From positions 1 to 64,000 of IMG/VR virus record IMGVR_UViG_3300009285_000883: a DNA stretch of 64,000 nucleotides; one strand, 5' to 3'. The position numbers and the translations under genes are program-made. Under the pieces are notes generated by a model, which searched no databases, was not told the DNA's origin, and was given only the letters and a program-made list of their open reading frames with translations. Below are positions 1 to 8,420 of this stretch, piece by piece; the first letter of the stretch is position 1; each line of letters begins with the position of its first letter. The stretch is from a virus.

Positions 1-1098
1 CAGCTTGCCGACGTGTTTGGGCTTGTAACTTACGTTCCCGAAGAAGCCCACTCCCCACAGCCACGACCAGAGCGTACGCGGGTCTTTGTCCGGGCCTTCC
101 ATCCAGAACAGCTCGGGCATGAGGCTGGAGATCGTCACGTGCGACGTGTTCAACATGTAGCCGGTGTTGGCCGGGCAGTCGAAGTCGCTGACAATGGCGC
201 AACCGTCCTGGTTGAGCACGTTGCCGAAACCGAGATCGTTGGCGCCCTTGTGCGGGACGCTGATGCGTCGGATGGCCTCTTCGTGGTTCTTGTAACCGGT
301 GAAGAGGTTCGGCGCGAGAACGCACACATCGGGCATGCCATCTTCGCCACCGGTCGTGGTCAACCACGTGATCAGTTGGCTGATGGCGCGCCAGCAGTTG
401 GCTTCCCAGGTCGTGGCACCGGTTCCCCAGGCGGACGAGGACCAGTTGACGAGCTTCGGCGCGTTGAAGTCGTACTCACTCGAACCCTGACCGTGCGGCC
501 AGTCCGTCGCCAGGGTGGCGTTCGGGAACGTCGTCAGGTTGGCGGACCACGATCCACCGTAGGTCCCCAGCACCGTGGACAGCGAATCCAAGCCGTACGT
601 GTCGTTCGGCGTGGCGAGGATGTCCGTGGCGGCGGGCGTGGTCTCGGTCAGGAACGTCTCCAGACCATGCACGCAGTTCTCGCGCCCGGTCGAGTCACCA
701 TCCTTGTAAAGCTCGCCGCTGAAGTTGTCCTTGATGGACTTCATCAGCCGATTCGACTTGGTCTGGAACAGGTTGATCAGGGCTTCCTGACCGCTGTTCA
801 TGGCGTTCTGCTTCTTGGTCAGGGTGTCGGTCGCGACGTATCCACGCCAGTCGATGCGCACCTTGCGGAATGCGTCGTGGTTGGAGAAGTCGACCACACC
901 ACCATCGCTGTAGCTCTCAACCGGAGGCTGCGAGTATTCGAGTTGCCACTGGCACTCGTCGCCGCTTTGGTTGTAGAGGATGCGACCCTTCTGACGGTAG
1001 CGAGCCAGCAGATACCGGCTGCGCAACGTGAGATCCGATGCGCCCTTCATGTACTTGGGGCGCGTTGTGTTGGCTATGCCAACCCATTCATCAGACAT
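1..1098 (-). CDS. Major capsid protein, N-terminal part (cut by window edge)
   Basis: The minus strand is open from an ATG at 1098 to the window edge, giving 366 residues without a stop. The start follows AGAGGTG at 1103-1109, four bases upstream. The protein is soluble, with no membrane segment and many aromatic residues, and its composition and phrasing resemble major capsid proteins of environmental tailed phages. It lies 13 bp after a scaffold-like gene, the usual scaffold-then-capsid order. The assignment rests on family resemblance and context. The C-terminus is outside the window. Confidence 0.7.
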   Translation of the reverse strand, partial: MSDEWVGIANTTRPKYMKGASDLTLRSRYLLARYRQKGRILYNQSGDECQWQLEYSQPPVESYSDGGVVDFSNHDAFRKVRIDWRGYVATDTLTKKQNAMNSGQEALINLFQTKSNRLMKSIKDNFSGELYKDGDSTGRENCVHGLETFLTETTPAATDILATPNDTYGLDSLSTVLGTYGGSWSANLTTFPNATLATDWPHGQGSSEYDFNAPKLVNWSSSAWGTGATTWEANCWRAISQLITWLTTTGGEDGMPDVCVLAPNLFTGYKNHEEAIRRISVPHKGANDLGFGNVLNQDGCAIVSDFDCPANTGYMLNTSHVTISSLMPELFWMEGPDKDPRTLWSWLWGVGFFGNVSYKPKHVGKL

Positions 1099-1111
1099 GT
1101 TTCACCTCTGT

Positions 1112-2377
1112 TTAACGTGGGCCCAAGCCTTGGGCGGAACGAAAAGCGGTTGCGAACATGCTGTTCAGTTCGTTCTCATTGACGCTCACCGGATCATCAG
1201 GTGCATGCGCAGAGGCGCCGCCCGCCTGGGGAGAGTGCGAGGCTCTTTGCAGGGCAGTCTGCAAAAACGTTGCCTGCTGAGTCGCACTCGCCACTTTCGG
1301 ATCGATCGCAGGCGGGGGCACGGGAGGTGCCTGCTGCACACCCTGTGCTGCGGCCTGCATGTTCGGCGTGGGTTGTGGTGTCGGGGTTGCCTGCGCGCTG
1401 GGGTTGCCCATCCTTCGCATCGCGAGGGAGATCAGCCGAGTCGGGTCGGTGACTCCTGCCTCGCGCAGCGTGTCGATCTCGTCGTAGAAGTCCTGCCCGC
1501 GTTGCGTGAGGACGCGCTGACCGGTGCCGGGATCGACGGCATAAAGCCACGGGGCGTTCTCTTGCTCGAACGTGTTGACCCGCTGCTCGGTGCTCTGCCG
1601 GGCCAATTGCTCGGCCACCATCTGCTCGATGTCCGACTTCCAGGCGCGCTGGAGCGGCTCGCGCAGCACGTCGTAGAACTGCCGGTACGGGTTCCCGCGT
1701 GTGATTCCCTGCCACTGCTGAGCGGTCCACCCGGCAGCCTGATTGAGTCCAGACAGCAGGGGAATTGCCATGCTTTCACAGCCAGGCGCCGCCTCATACA
1801 AACCGGTCTCGGCGTTTCGCTGCACGATTCCCTGCTGGATGGCGTAGGTGTAGGTATCCTCCCACTTGGGAGACGCCCACTTCTCGCCGAAGTACCCATC
1901 CTCGGTCCATTCCGCTTCGGCGGGTTTTCCTTCCTGAGCGGCTTGCTGGGCCCGGCCCTGGTCTCCCTGCTGTTCGAAGTAGCCGCGAATCTGGTCCGCA
2001 TAGGGAGCCATCTGCTGACCGTAGTTCGCATAAGGACGCGTGCGGACAATGTGGTCCCGCATCACTTGTGCGATCTGCTCGTCCGACAGGCCCTCTACCT
2101 GGAAGCCCGCTTCACGTGCGGCATTGGCGAACGGAGACGGCTGACTCGGAACAGCCCCTTGTGTTGGCGGCGCAGACTGCTGACCATCAGGCTGAACAGG
2201 CGGGGATGCTTGTGCCTGTTGACCAGCACCCTGCGCTGCGGGTGCATCCGACTGCGGGGGAGCACTCGCAGCGGGTGGCGTCGTTGGTTGCACTGGCGTA
2301 GCGGCGCTGTTCGCCGCCATCGCGTCGGTAAACGCCGACTGGAAGTTTGAGTTGTCGTTTTCGTTTTCGAGTGGCAT
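1112..2377 (-). CDS. Probable capsid scaffold protein
   Basis: This 421-residue protein has an N-terminal quarter made almost only of Pro, Gln, Ala and Ser. A helical, acidic, Gln-rich middle follows, then another Pro/Ala/Gln linker and a short conserved-looking tail (VNENELNSMF). Low complexity with helical segments, placed directly before the capsid gene, is typical of phage scaffolds. I place the start at the ATG at 2377, followed by PLENENDN. An upstream in-frame start would add 23 residues of poor composition. The function is inferred from position and composition. Confidence 0.65.
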   Translation of the reverse strand: MPLENENDNSNFQSAFTDAMAANSAATPVQPTTPPAASAPPQSDAPAAQGAGQQAQASPPVQPDGQQSAPPTQGAVPSQPSPFANAAREAGFQVEGLSDEQIAQVMRDHIVRTRPYANYGQQMAPYADQIRGYFEQQGDQGRAQQAAQEGKPAEAEWTEDGYFGEKWASPKWEDTYTYAIQQGIVQRNAETGLYEAAPGCESMAIPLLSGLNQAAGWTAQQWQGITRGNPYRQFYDVLREPLQRAWKSDIEQMVAEQLARQSTEQRVNTFEQENAPWLYAVDPGTGQRVLTQRGQDFYDEIDTLREAGVTDPTRLISLAMRRMGNPSAQATPTPQPTPNMQAAAQGVQQAPPVPPPAIDPKVASATQQATFLQTALQRASHSPQAGGASAHAPDDPVSVNENELNSMFATAFRSAQGLGPR

Positions 2378-2455
2378 CGCAGATTCCGGTTTCGTTTTCG
2401 GGGTTGAGCTTCGGCCTGCTGTCACAATTGATACACCAACGAACACCGACCGGCT

Positions 2456-2482
2456 TTGACGTTTCTTATGATGTGGTATAGA
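2456..2482 (+). promoter_or_regulatory. Candidate promoter of the recombinase island
   Basis: TTGACG at 2456-2461 and TATAGA at 2477-2482 are 15 bp apart, in the divergent gap between the scaffold gene (minus) and the DUF1580-like gene (plus). The spacing is shorter than the ideal 17 bp, so this is tentative. Confidence 0.4.
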
Positions 2483-2517
2483 GTTGCGCAGGATGGGAGC
2501 ACATGGCGGGGAGCTGC

Positions 2518-2745
2518 ATGAAGATCAATCCTTTGACAGAACAGGTCATGCCATTGAGCCAGCTCGGAAGGAAACTTCCAGGTCGGCCCAAGTACACAAC
2601 GCTTTTGGATTGGTGCAAAAGAGGACGCATGAACTGGTGCACACGCAAGCGCGTCCGAATGGAAATCATCACGTTGCCTGGAGGGCAAGCGTCGTCGCTC
2701 GAAGCCTACTTGCGCTTCGTGGATAAACTAAATGAGGGCCGATGA
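2518..2745 (+). CDS. DUF1580-like small DNA-binding / excisionase-like protein
   Basis: The 75-residue protein reads 'IPLS-like' near the start (VMPLSQLGRKLPGRP), then a helix-turn-helix-like stretch (TTLLDWCKRGRM), then a strand and a C-terminal helix (SSLEAYLRFVDKL). This is the layout of DUF1580, a planctomycete family related to MerR/excisionase winged helices. The ATG at 2518 has GGGGAG five bases upstream; an alternative ATG is at 2503. It sits just before a serine recombinase, so a role as directionality factor is plausible but inferred. It is the main clue to the host. Confidence 0.65.
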   Translation: MKINPLTEQVMPLSQLGRKLPGRPKYTTLLDWCKRGRMNWCTRKRVRMEIITLPGGQASSLEAYLRFVDKLNEGR

Positions 2746-2821
2746 CTCTTTACAGAGCGTCGGAAATCTACTACCCTCAAAGGCGATTCACAACCGCATC
2801 TTTACCTCAGGAGGGCCAATC

Positions 2822-3694
2822 ATGCTCGCTCCCATTCGTCGTCCAATGGCGTTCGGATACGCCCGCGTCTCGGACATTTCCCAGATCAAGAAGGATGACA
2901 GCGTTCCGTTTCAAGAGGGCCGCATAGAAGCCTACTACCGCTACCAACTCGCCGAGAAAGGCGTGGACTGGGGCGGCGTGCACTACGACAAAGTCGCCGT
3001 CAGCGCTTACACAAAGCCATTTCATCGGCGCAAGATCGGCGCCAAACTGATGGAAATCATGCAGGATGGCGACCACCTCATCATCGATAAGATCGATCGT
3101 CTCTCACGCAAGACTCGCGATTTCTACTCGATCATGGACTGGATGGACAAGCATCACATTTCGATTCACGTCTGTTCGTTTCAGGGAGGGACGATCGATT
3201 TCAGCTCTCCGATCGGGAGAATGCTGGTAGGAATTATCGCGATGTTCGCGCAGTTCGAATCGGAACAACTCTCCGAGCGCAAGCGCACCAACGATGCGGA
3301 GCTACGCAGGCTCGGGCGATGCACGACGAAGTATCCGCCGCCCGGCACGAAGTACATTATGAAGAAGGGGTCCGATGGGAAGAAGCTCCGGTACGCGATC
3401 TGGGAAAAGAACGATCGCGCCATCATGGGAGAGATCGTGCGTCTCCGAGACGAAGAGAACATGAATTGGAGCGAGATCTCCGACGCAATCGAGATGCACC
3501 TCGCGCAGAAGAATGGGCGGGTCTTCAAGAAGTCGGCGTTTTATCCGAAGCGGTGGAAACGAGATCGCTGTCAAGACGCATACAATATCGAGCGGTATTA
3601 TCGCGACCACAACATTCGCGACGTGACCGAGATCCCTTCGAACCTGACAGTCGCCGCGCAGGAGCACGCTCGCAAGATGAAGTACATGTCGTAA
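2822..3694 (+). CDS. Serine recombinase (resolvase/invertase family)
   Basis: The 290-residue protein has an N-terminal resolvase fold. GYARVS places the catalytic serine at residue 17, DRLSR lies at 92-96, and an ERKR-bearing E helix at about 145-156 follows the conserved FAQFESEQLSER region. The remaining ~130 residues are basic, with no zinc ribbon, and are shorter than in large serine integrases. The ATG at 2822 has AGGAGG seven bases upstream; the open frame extends further 5'. It is the likely integrase or invertase of this phage. A bidirectional terminator closes the unit. Confidence 0.85.
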   Translation: MLAPIRRPMAFGYARVSDISQIKKDDSVPFQEGRIEAYYRYQLAEKGVDWGGVHYDKVAVSAYTKPFHRRKIGAKLMEIMQDGDHLIIDKIDRLSRKTRDFYSIMDWMDKHHISIHVCSFQGGTIDFSSPIGRMLVGIIAMFAQFESEQLSERKRTNDAELRRLGRCTTKYPPPGTKYIMKKGSDGKKLRYAIWEKNDRAIMGEIVRLRDEENMNWSEISDAIEMHLAQKNGRVFKKSAFYPKRWKRDRCQDAYNIERYYRDHNIRDVTEIPSNLTVAAQEHARKMKYMS

Positions 3695-3720
3695 TCACGA
3701 GCGACTCACCGACGCAACAC

Positions 3721-3748
3721 AAAAGGCCCGCAACTTGGCGGGCCTTTC
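3721..3748. terminator. Bidirectional intrinsic terminator
   Basis: A perfect 10-bp stem AAAGGCCCGC / GCGGGCCTTT (3722-3731 with 3738-3747) has a six-base loop and is A-rich on one side and T-rich on the other. It lies between the converging recombinase gene and the minus-strand gene that ends at 3769. Confidence 0.85.
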
Positions 3749-3768
3749 TCTTGTGACAAAGAGTATCC

Positions 3769-4236
3769 CTACGCTTTGGGAACAAACCGAATCGACTCGG
3801 GCATGATGACGGTGCGATTGATGAAGTCTGCTTGGAGATGGCCGACCACAATCTCTTCGCCCATATGGTACTTGTCCTTAAACCATCCGCCAAACTTGCC
3901 AGTCGCGCCAACTGCAGCGACCATCGGTTGCACCTCGAATCCGTTCGCACGCAACACGTCATCGCTGTTGTGTTCCTTGCGAGGGCATGCGTCCTGCTTG
4001 ACATCCACGTCATAGTCGTCCGCTGGCTGCTTCAAGTCCTCACCGTTCAGCTTCGCCAACAACTCCTTGTAGGGAATGTCGACTTCCCAGATCGGATACG
4101 CATCGATCGACCAGATCCAACAGGTCTTGTCAGGAGTACCTCCAGGCTTTACGACGTTAATCAGTTCCGAGTCGATCGCCTTCACCTCGAAGTCAGAGTG
4201 CCCGGCATCCTTCAGCTTCAGTTCAATCCACATCAT
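3769..4236 (-). CDS. Hypothetical protein, 155 aa
   Basis: I do not recognise this protein. It is acidic and soluble, with no membrane segment or signal. It is the last gene of the leftward operon 3.8-7.2 kb and ends 21 bp before the bidirectional terminator. Two ATGs in tandem give start alternatives one codon apart. Confidence 0.6.
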   Translation of the reverse strand: MMWIELKLKDAGHSDFEVKAIDSELINVVKPGGTPDKTCWIWSIDAYPIWEVDIPYKELLAKLNGEDLKQPADDYDVDVKQDACPRKEHNSDDVLRANGFEVQPMVAAVGATGKFGGWFKDKYHMGEEIVVGHLQADFINRTVIMPESIRFVPKA

Positions 4237-4257
4237 TCCGCTCCCCAGAAAGACAAC

Positions 4258-4473
4258 CTAAAAAGCATCTCGCACACGCTGGCACGCATCGCACGTCGCC
4301 TTGTACCGCCGAATGTCGTGACCTCCCTGCTCAACGTGCTTCATATGACCGCAGCGAACGCATACCGTCAGAGCTGCAAAGTTGCGGAGGTGCTCCACGA
4401 TCACGCGCCGATCGAACAGACTTGCAGCAGCGTCCTCCGCGCGAAACACGTATCCGCATCGCTCGCAGATCAT
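4258..4473 (-). CDS. Small zinc-finger protein, 71 aa
   Basis: It carries three CxxC pairs (CERC near residue 3, CVRC in the middle, CDAC near the C-terminus), enough for one or two zinc sites. The ATG at 4473 overlaps the stop of the upstream gene as ATGA, which fixes the start; the open frame extends 45 codons further upstream through that gene. The function is unknown. Confidence 0.6.
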   Translation of the reverse strand: MICERCGYVFRAEDAAASLFDRRVIVEHLRNFAALTVCVRCGHMKHVEQGGHDIRRYKATCDACQRVRDAF

Positions 4474-4730
4474 GTGATGACTTCCGCCTCCATTTTGGTG
4501 ATACTCAATCCCGTACACCCAGGCGCACACACCTGATAGAGTTTGCCAGCGAACAGCACGCCTTTTGACCCTCGCGAACCAAGGACAGCTTTGATAACAC
4601 GTTCGCACTCCAGGTATGCCGAGTGCTCATCCTTTTTGCACTCATCAAGTGCGGCATCCGCTGCCTCGCGATCACTTGTCGCATTGTTCAGTGCAATAAC
4701 CGCCGCCTTAACTTTGTCCATGCCGTTCAT
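4470..4730 (-). CDS. Hypothetical protein, 86 aa
   Basis: Unrecognised. It is helical and rich in Ala and Asp/Glu, with a short region resembling a nucleic-acid-binding turn (GSRGSKGVLFAGK). It is coupled by a 4-bp ATGA overlap to the downstream zinc-finger gene, and starts 4 bp after the upstream stop. Confidence 0.55.
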   Translation of the reverse strand: MNGMDKVKAAVIALNNATSDREAADAALDECKKDEHSAYLECERVIKAVLGSRGSKGVLFAGKLYQVCAPGCTGLSITKMEAEVIT

Positions 4731-4733
4731 CCG

Positions 4734-5012
4734 TCATACTCCGTGATAGGTCTTGAGTTCGTGGCAGTAATCGTGAAAGCGTTTGAGCAGTCTATCCTTC
4801 ATATCGACGATGCAACCATCCGCAACGCCAGGACCCATGTGCATGTCTCGGGTCACGTCGATTTCATCCTTCATCTCGTGAAGTGATCCGACCTTCTCAA
4901 CTTTGCACGTCGCGACGATTCGCAATCCTTGCCGTTCAACCAGTGTCTGGCGCCAGTATTCGACACCATCCATGAAGACCGTTTCAGTCTTGAGATACAG
5001 AGTCTCCCACAT
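4734..5012 (-). CDS. Hypothetical protein, 92 aa
   Basis: Unrecognised soluble protein. I chose the ATG at 5012 because AAGGA lies about seven bases upstream and the gene then begins just after the upstream stop. A longer reading would overlap the upstream gene by 65 bp. It has many His and Met residues near the centre and no recognisable domain. Confidence 0.5.
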   Translation of the reverse strand: MWETLYLKTETVFMDGVEYWRQTLVERQGLRIVATCKVEKVGSLHEMKDEIDVTRDMHMGPGVADGCIVDMKDRLLKRFHDYCHELKTYHGV

Positions 5013-5022
5013 TGCCATGTCC

Positions 5023-5523
5023 TTACGCTTTCGGTGTGTACCCGCAGTCACACGCTTCCTCGACCTTGCTCTCGACGGACCACGCACTACTCGGATTCAG
5101 AATCGTCGTGATGAACAACTCGCCAAGGCCCATCTGCTTCCACGCGTTATGGCCGTTAGGAATGTACACGCGAATAATCTGCGCGTTCACGATCTTCCCG
5201 TGCACGAAGTCGACTGCAAGGACAAAGGTCGCGTCCTTGACATTAGTGACAGCGGCTTTCAGCGAATGACTCCAACCGCTTAATCCACCCAACAGTGAGA
5301 CCGCCATGTACCGCACCTGCGTGGGCGGCTTGATGTTGAATCCACCATTCGTTCCGCTTGTCCCATCGTCTGTCCATGACATCAAAACGCTTTTCCCGCT
5401 GTCCTTCAGTTCCGCATAACCAAACCACACATACGTCCCGTTGGCAGGATTCGGAAGCCTTCCGACAACCACCGCCTTGCAGCCGTTCTCGCACTCAAAC
5501 TCCCCCGCCTTCATCCACGTCAT
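5023..5523 (-). CDS. Hypothetical protein, 166 aa
   Basis: Unrecognised. It is a mostly beta protein by composition, with Cys residues near both ends (ECENGC and ACDCGY) that could bind a metal. The start overlaps the stop of a 35-codon upstream ORF as ATGA, suggesting coupled translation. Confidence 0.6.
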   Translation of the reverse strand: MTWMKAGEFECENGCKAVVVGRLPNPANGTYVWFGYAELKDSGKSVLMSWTDDGTSGTNGGFNIKPPTQVRYMAVSLLGGLSGWSHSLKAAVTNVKDATFVLAVDFVHGKIVNAQIIRVYIPNGHNAWKQMGLGELFITTILNPSSAWSVESKVEEACDCGYTPKA

Positions 5524-5627
5524 AGCTCGATCTCCGGTCTTTGGTACTCGTGTTGAACACCCAATCGCTCACACTGCTCGGGCGTCAGATCATGCAACGC
5601 CGACTGCAACGAGTCATGGAACTCCAT
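5520..5627 (-). CDS. Very small ORF, 35 aa
   Basis: The peptide begins MEFHDSLQSALHDLTPEQ and looks helical and acidic. Evidence for expression is its position: it fills the gap between two genes and its stop overlaps the next start by ATGA. No strong ribosome binding site is visible, so it may rely on coupling to the upstream gene that ends 15 bp earlier. Confidence 0.4.
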   Translation of the reverse strand: MEFHDSLQSALHDLTPEQCERLGVQHEYQRPEIEL

Positions 5628-5642
5628 GACACCACAGGCACG

Positions 5643-5900
5643 TCAGCCCCAGCCTGTGTAATCGCATCCTGCACTCATCACCGCGAACGGTCCTTCCTCT
5701 CCGCTCCACGACACGACTGCGAGCCAGTCATCGCCTTCGTTCTCACCTTCAACCGCGTAATGAACCTCCGTCACTTTCGTGACTGGGTTATTGTGGATGC
5801 GATCTGAGTACGGCATGTGGCAATGATGGTAAGCCTCGTAAAACGCACAGGACCAATCGTAATCATCTAGCATTTCAGCGGGCGTGATCTTGCTCGTCAT
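5643..5900 (-). CDS. Hypothetical protein, 85 aa
   Basis: Unrecognised acidic protein rich in Tyr, His and Trp. The ATG at 5900 has GGAG seven bases upstream, inside the end of the preceding gene. A longer reading from 5921 would overlap that gene and lacks a site. Confidence 0.5.
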   Translation of the reverse strand: MTSKITPAEMLDDYDWSCAFYEAYHHCHMPYSDRIHNNPVTKVTEVHYAVEGENEGDDWLAVVSWSGEEGPFAVMSAGCDYTGWG

Positions 5901-5904
5901 CGCA

Positions 5905-6297
5905 TTACTCCATCCCAGCAAGCGTCTTTTTCAGCGACTCAACCAGCCTATCGGACGACTTGGCAAACGCTGCATAGATCGCATCGAGTTGCTCCTGCGT
6001 CACTCCGCGCCGCTTGAGTTCAGCGTGAAACTGATCGAACGTGTCTGGCACATGACGGTCTGGACGATAGAGCGGATGAATACGTTCCGTGACCACCCGC
6101 TCTATCTCCAGGTCGTGCTTCTCAAGCCAATCCTGATTCGGCCACACGTACGTCCAGATCCACACGCGCCGAATCAGTATCGCCACGTAATGCAATCCAA
6201 TCGGATAGCACCACGCGACTTGCCGCATCACGTCGTAGTACACGACGCGGTATCCACGTGGAATCATCTCGCCATGCTTCGTCATCTTCCAAAACAT
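5905..6297 (-). CDS. Hypothetical protein, 130 aa
   Basis: Unrecognised. The N-terminal half is rich in Tyr, Trp and Val and could form a beta or membrane-surface segment; the C-terminal half is helical. The ATG at 6297 has AAGGAGG six bases upstream and overlaps the stop of the small upstream gene (TGATG). A GTG one codon earlier is possible. Confidence 0.55.
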   Translation of the reverse strand: MFWKMTKHGEMIPRGYRVVYYDVMRQVAWCYPIGLHYVAILIRRVWIWTYVWPNQDWLEKHDLEIERVVTERIHPLYRPDRHVPDTFDQFHAELKRRGVTQEQLDAIYAAFAKSSDRLVESLKKTLAGME

Positions 6298-6473
6298 CAC
6301 TTGCCTCCTTGTTCTTCCATGTGTTTCTTGAACTCACGCATCGACTGGCAATACTCGCTCATGTCCCGCAGGTCATAATCTTCCATGTACCACGACAGCG
6401 TGATCGCAAGGATGCTGGCAGACTCCGAGTCGCGGCGCCACAGGAAGCGAAGCATTGAGTTGATCAACTTCAC
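6297..6473 (-). CDS. Small ORF, 58 aa, GTG start
   Basis: A continuous ORF fills the space between two neighbours, starting with GTG at 6473 after AGGTGA and ending in a TGATG overlap with the next start. The product has a hydrophobic stretch near the middle (ASILAITLSWYM) and an acidic helical tail. There is no family call. The coupling and site support a real gene. Confidence 0.5.
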   Translation of the reverse strand: MKLINSMLRFLWRRDSESASILAITLSWYMEDYDLRDMSEYCQSMREFKKHMEEQGGK

Positions 6474-6482
6474 GGCATCACC

Positions 6483-6704
6483 TCACTTAGGCAGCGACTT
6501 GAACGTCAGCGAGTACGATCCATCCTCGAACGTCTCCAACGTCGCATGCACGTCCCGCGTGTGATCCTCCAACAGGTCCTGCAGCTCCGTCTTGGAGTTG
6601 TCCTCAAACGACTTCGCATACTCCCCACCACACTGATTGATCACCACCTTCCCGTTCTCAATCACCGTCCAACTCACATTCCGTTCCGTGTTGTTCTCAA
6701 CCAT
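6483..6704 (-). CDS. Hypothetical protein, 73 aa
   Basis: Unrecognised acidic protein with a predicted beta start and helical middle. The ATG at 6704 has GAGGAG nine bases upstream and lies 25 bp downstream of a leftward terminator, so this gene probably begins a unit of its own. The longer open frame runs through that terminator and is unlikely. Confidence 0.55.
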   Translation of the reverse strand: MVENNTERNVSWTVIENGKVVINQCGGEYAKSFEDNSKTELQDLLEDHTRDVHATLETFEDGSYSLTFKSLPK

Positions 6705-6728
6705 CGCTATCAACTCCTCACTTCTTTG

Positions 6729-6766
6729 AAAAAAACCGCGCCGCCCGTTGTCAGAGAGCGGCGCGG
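6729..6766 (-). terminator. Intrinsic terminator (leftward)
   Basis: On the minus strand a 9-bp GC stem (CCGCGCCGC / GCGGCGCGG; plus coordinates 6736-6744 and 6758-6766) is followed by seven T residues at 6735-6729. It follows the gene ending at 6803. Confidence 0.85.
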
Positions 6767-6802
6767 CAGAAAGCGTCCCTTTGATGTTGCCCTGTCGCAC
6801 CG

Positions 6803-7174
6803 CTACGGAGGGTGACGCCACTTGGGCCAACCAGGAACGACCTTTGACCCTACCACCTGCGCGGCCAGCAAGTGGCGGTCAGAGGACTCACACAACCGCT
6901 CCGCGCAAAGTGTACCAATGTGAATCTCGATCAGCGGAACATGCCGTCCATAACGCACACGCAGCTCCGACTCGATCTGCCGCTTCATCTCCACGCACAA
7001 TCGCAGGGCTTCCGACACGAACGCTACCGCAGGAACTTCCGCCGCGTCGAGATAGACAGGCACGATCTGGACCTGGGGGATTCCATTGCCATCCTGAAAC
7101 GTCACTGCGAAGTGTGACAAGATAGTGTCACTGCACTGACAGCACTTGCATTCAGATGATGAACTCCGTCTCAT
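6803..7174 (-). CDS. Hypothetical protein with N-terminal Cys cluster, 123 aa
   Basis: Residues 9-14 read CKCCQC, a possible metal site; the rest is an ordinary soluble sequence. The start is uncertain: an ATG at 7174, or a TTG at 7180 that is better spaced from a GGGAG. The gene is bracketed by terminators on both sides, so it may be a single-gene unit. Confidence 0.5.
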   Translation of the reverse strand: MRRSSSSECKCCQCSDTILSHFAVTFQDGNGIPQVQIVPVYLDAAEVPAVAFVSEALRLCVEMKRQIESELRVRYGRHVPLIEIHIGTLCAERLCESSDRHLLAAQVVGSKVVPGWPKWRHPP

Positions 7175-7200
7175 CGGCAAGCTCAGGTCTCCCGCAGTGT

Positions 7201-7248
7201 AAAAAACGCGTGGCGGGTCAGAAGCGATTCACAACCACCCGCCACGCG
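7201..7248 (-). terminator. Strong intrinsic terminator (leftward)
   Basis: A perfect 12-bp stem (CGCGTGGCGGGT at 7207-7218 with its complement at 7237-7248) is followed on the minus strand by six T residues. It would stop leftward transcripts coming from the control region to the right. Confidence 0.85.
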
Positions 7249-7717
7249 CCAAGACCTCAGGGACCCGCCCGTCCCCCATCCAAGATGGCTACACCTTACC
7301 CCAACTCGAAAACGTCGTCAAGTTCCGACACGTAGGAAACTCCCGACAGGAGGCCACCTGACTGGTAGGGTCCGCCCACCTTTCCCCACCTTTTCGCCCA
7401 CCTGTGGACACCACCCACCAGCGGCCCCCAGCTAAAAAAGTGCAAAATTCTTTTTGCGAACACAACTCCTTTTGTACCAACACCTTTCCGGCCATACCCC
7501 CCACCTCCAACACACCTCGCACCCACGAACCGGTGTTGATCCACTTGCAACACGTGTTAAATTCAACCTCAGCATACCGGCCAGCCGGTCAGTGCCGCCG
7601 CCCTCAGGGCTGAGTTCTACGCGGTCTCTACACCGCAACATGCTGGACGCTTCGAACAGACTCCGACTGCAGCACTAACGTCCCCTGTTCAACGTCCCTG
7701 CATCCAGCGTGTGTTTC
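7249..7717. other. Non-coding stretch, C-rich on plus strand
   Basis: I see no convincing gene here. The plus strand is C- and A-rich, with several CCCACC words between 7370 and 7430, so the minus strand carries GGTGGG runs. ACACGTGT occurs at 7550-7557. Short minus-strand ORFs exist but have unnatural composition. It is probably part of the control region. Confidence 0.5.
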
Positions 7718-8023
7718 ATGCCAAAAGACGAGTGGGAAGCAAAACGAGCCGATGACCTCGCCTGGAAGGTGACGGTCCTGGATCGCAAAGCTCTCAAACA
7801 CATTCGCGCCACAATCTACGCCGACAAGAAACGCCTGCAGTCACCCTCAACCGTCCTCTGGTTCGGCAAGTATCGCGGCCATTCCATCTCCACCATCCAA
7901 CTCAAGGACCCCGCCTACCTGCAGTGGCTGTCCCACCAATCTATCGCCGACAGCAACTGGCAAATGCAAGCACTCGTTGCGTACCTTCGAAGGCTCCCTT
8001 CGAAGTCCAACATAGCCCCCTAA
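7718..8023 (+). CDS. ExoX C-terminal-like protein, 101 aa
   Basis: The C-terminal half contains WFGKYRGHSISTIQLKDPAYLQWL, shown here only to mark the pattern FGKx-G-xS-I-xxPxYLxWL, which matches the small domain found at the C-terminus of exodeoxyribonuclease X and in DUF3820-type phage proteins. The N-terminal 50 residues are basic and helical. No clear ribosome site precedes the ATG at 7718. The domain call is good; the role (DNA binding or processing) is inferred. Confidence 0.55.
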   Translation: MPKDEWEAKRADDLAWKVTVLDRKALKHIRATIYADKKRLQSPSTVLWFGKYRGHSISTIQLKDPAYLQWLSHQSIADSNWQMQALVAYLRRLPSKSNIAP

Positions 8024-8386
8024 TGGGCAAGCCGGTGCAGCCCGGTGCATGGGAGGGGATGAAGCCCCCGTCACAACCAACAAAGCTGCGCAAACCCGTG
8101 TCCACCAGTCCTAAGTCGGCGCGGCTGCACCTGGGTGAATCACAATCGCGGACTCCCAGTCGATGCAGAGGGTTTGTACCACCCACGGACCTGTGACGAG
8201 CAGGCTTCCGTGGGAGGGGTTTGGGGAGGGTGCCTCCTAGCGAAGCGATTCCCCCGTCCGCTAGCGCGCAGCTCAATACGCCCTCCAACAAGGTCCGAGC
8301 AACGACCGCAACACGTGTGAACCGTCAAGCACCGGTTGACACTTCGAACTCCTCGAACAGTTCAACACCCAGCACCACACCAGAGC

Positions 8387-8420
8387 ACACCTCGAGCGCC
8401 GGCAACACACCTCGAGCGCC
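8387..8420. repeat. 14-bp direct repeat, 20-bp spacing
   Basis: ACACCTCGAGCGCC occurs at 8387-8400 and 8407-8420, in the non-coding control region. Confidence 0.8.

Noticed and set aside
13-1182. Long plus-strand ORF opposite the capsid gene
   Set aside because: It is the antisense shadow of a clearly coding minus-strand gene; composition (many Arg, Val, His) is typical of GC-rich antisense frames.
7289-7522. Minus-strand ORF of about 70 codons in the control region
   Set aside because: Composition follows the G-rich repeats; no related sequence features or coupling to neighbours.
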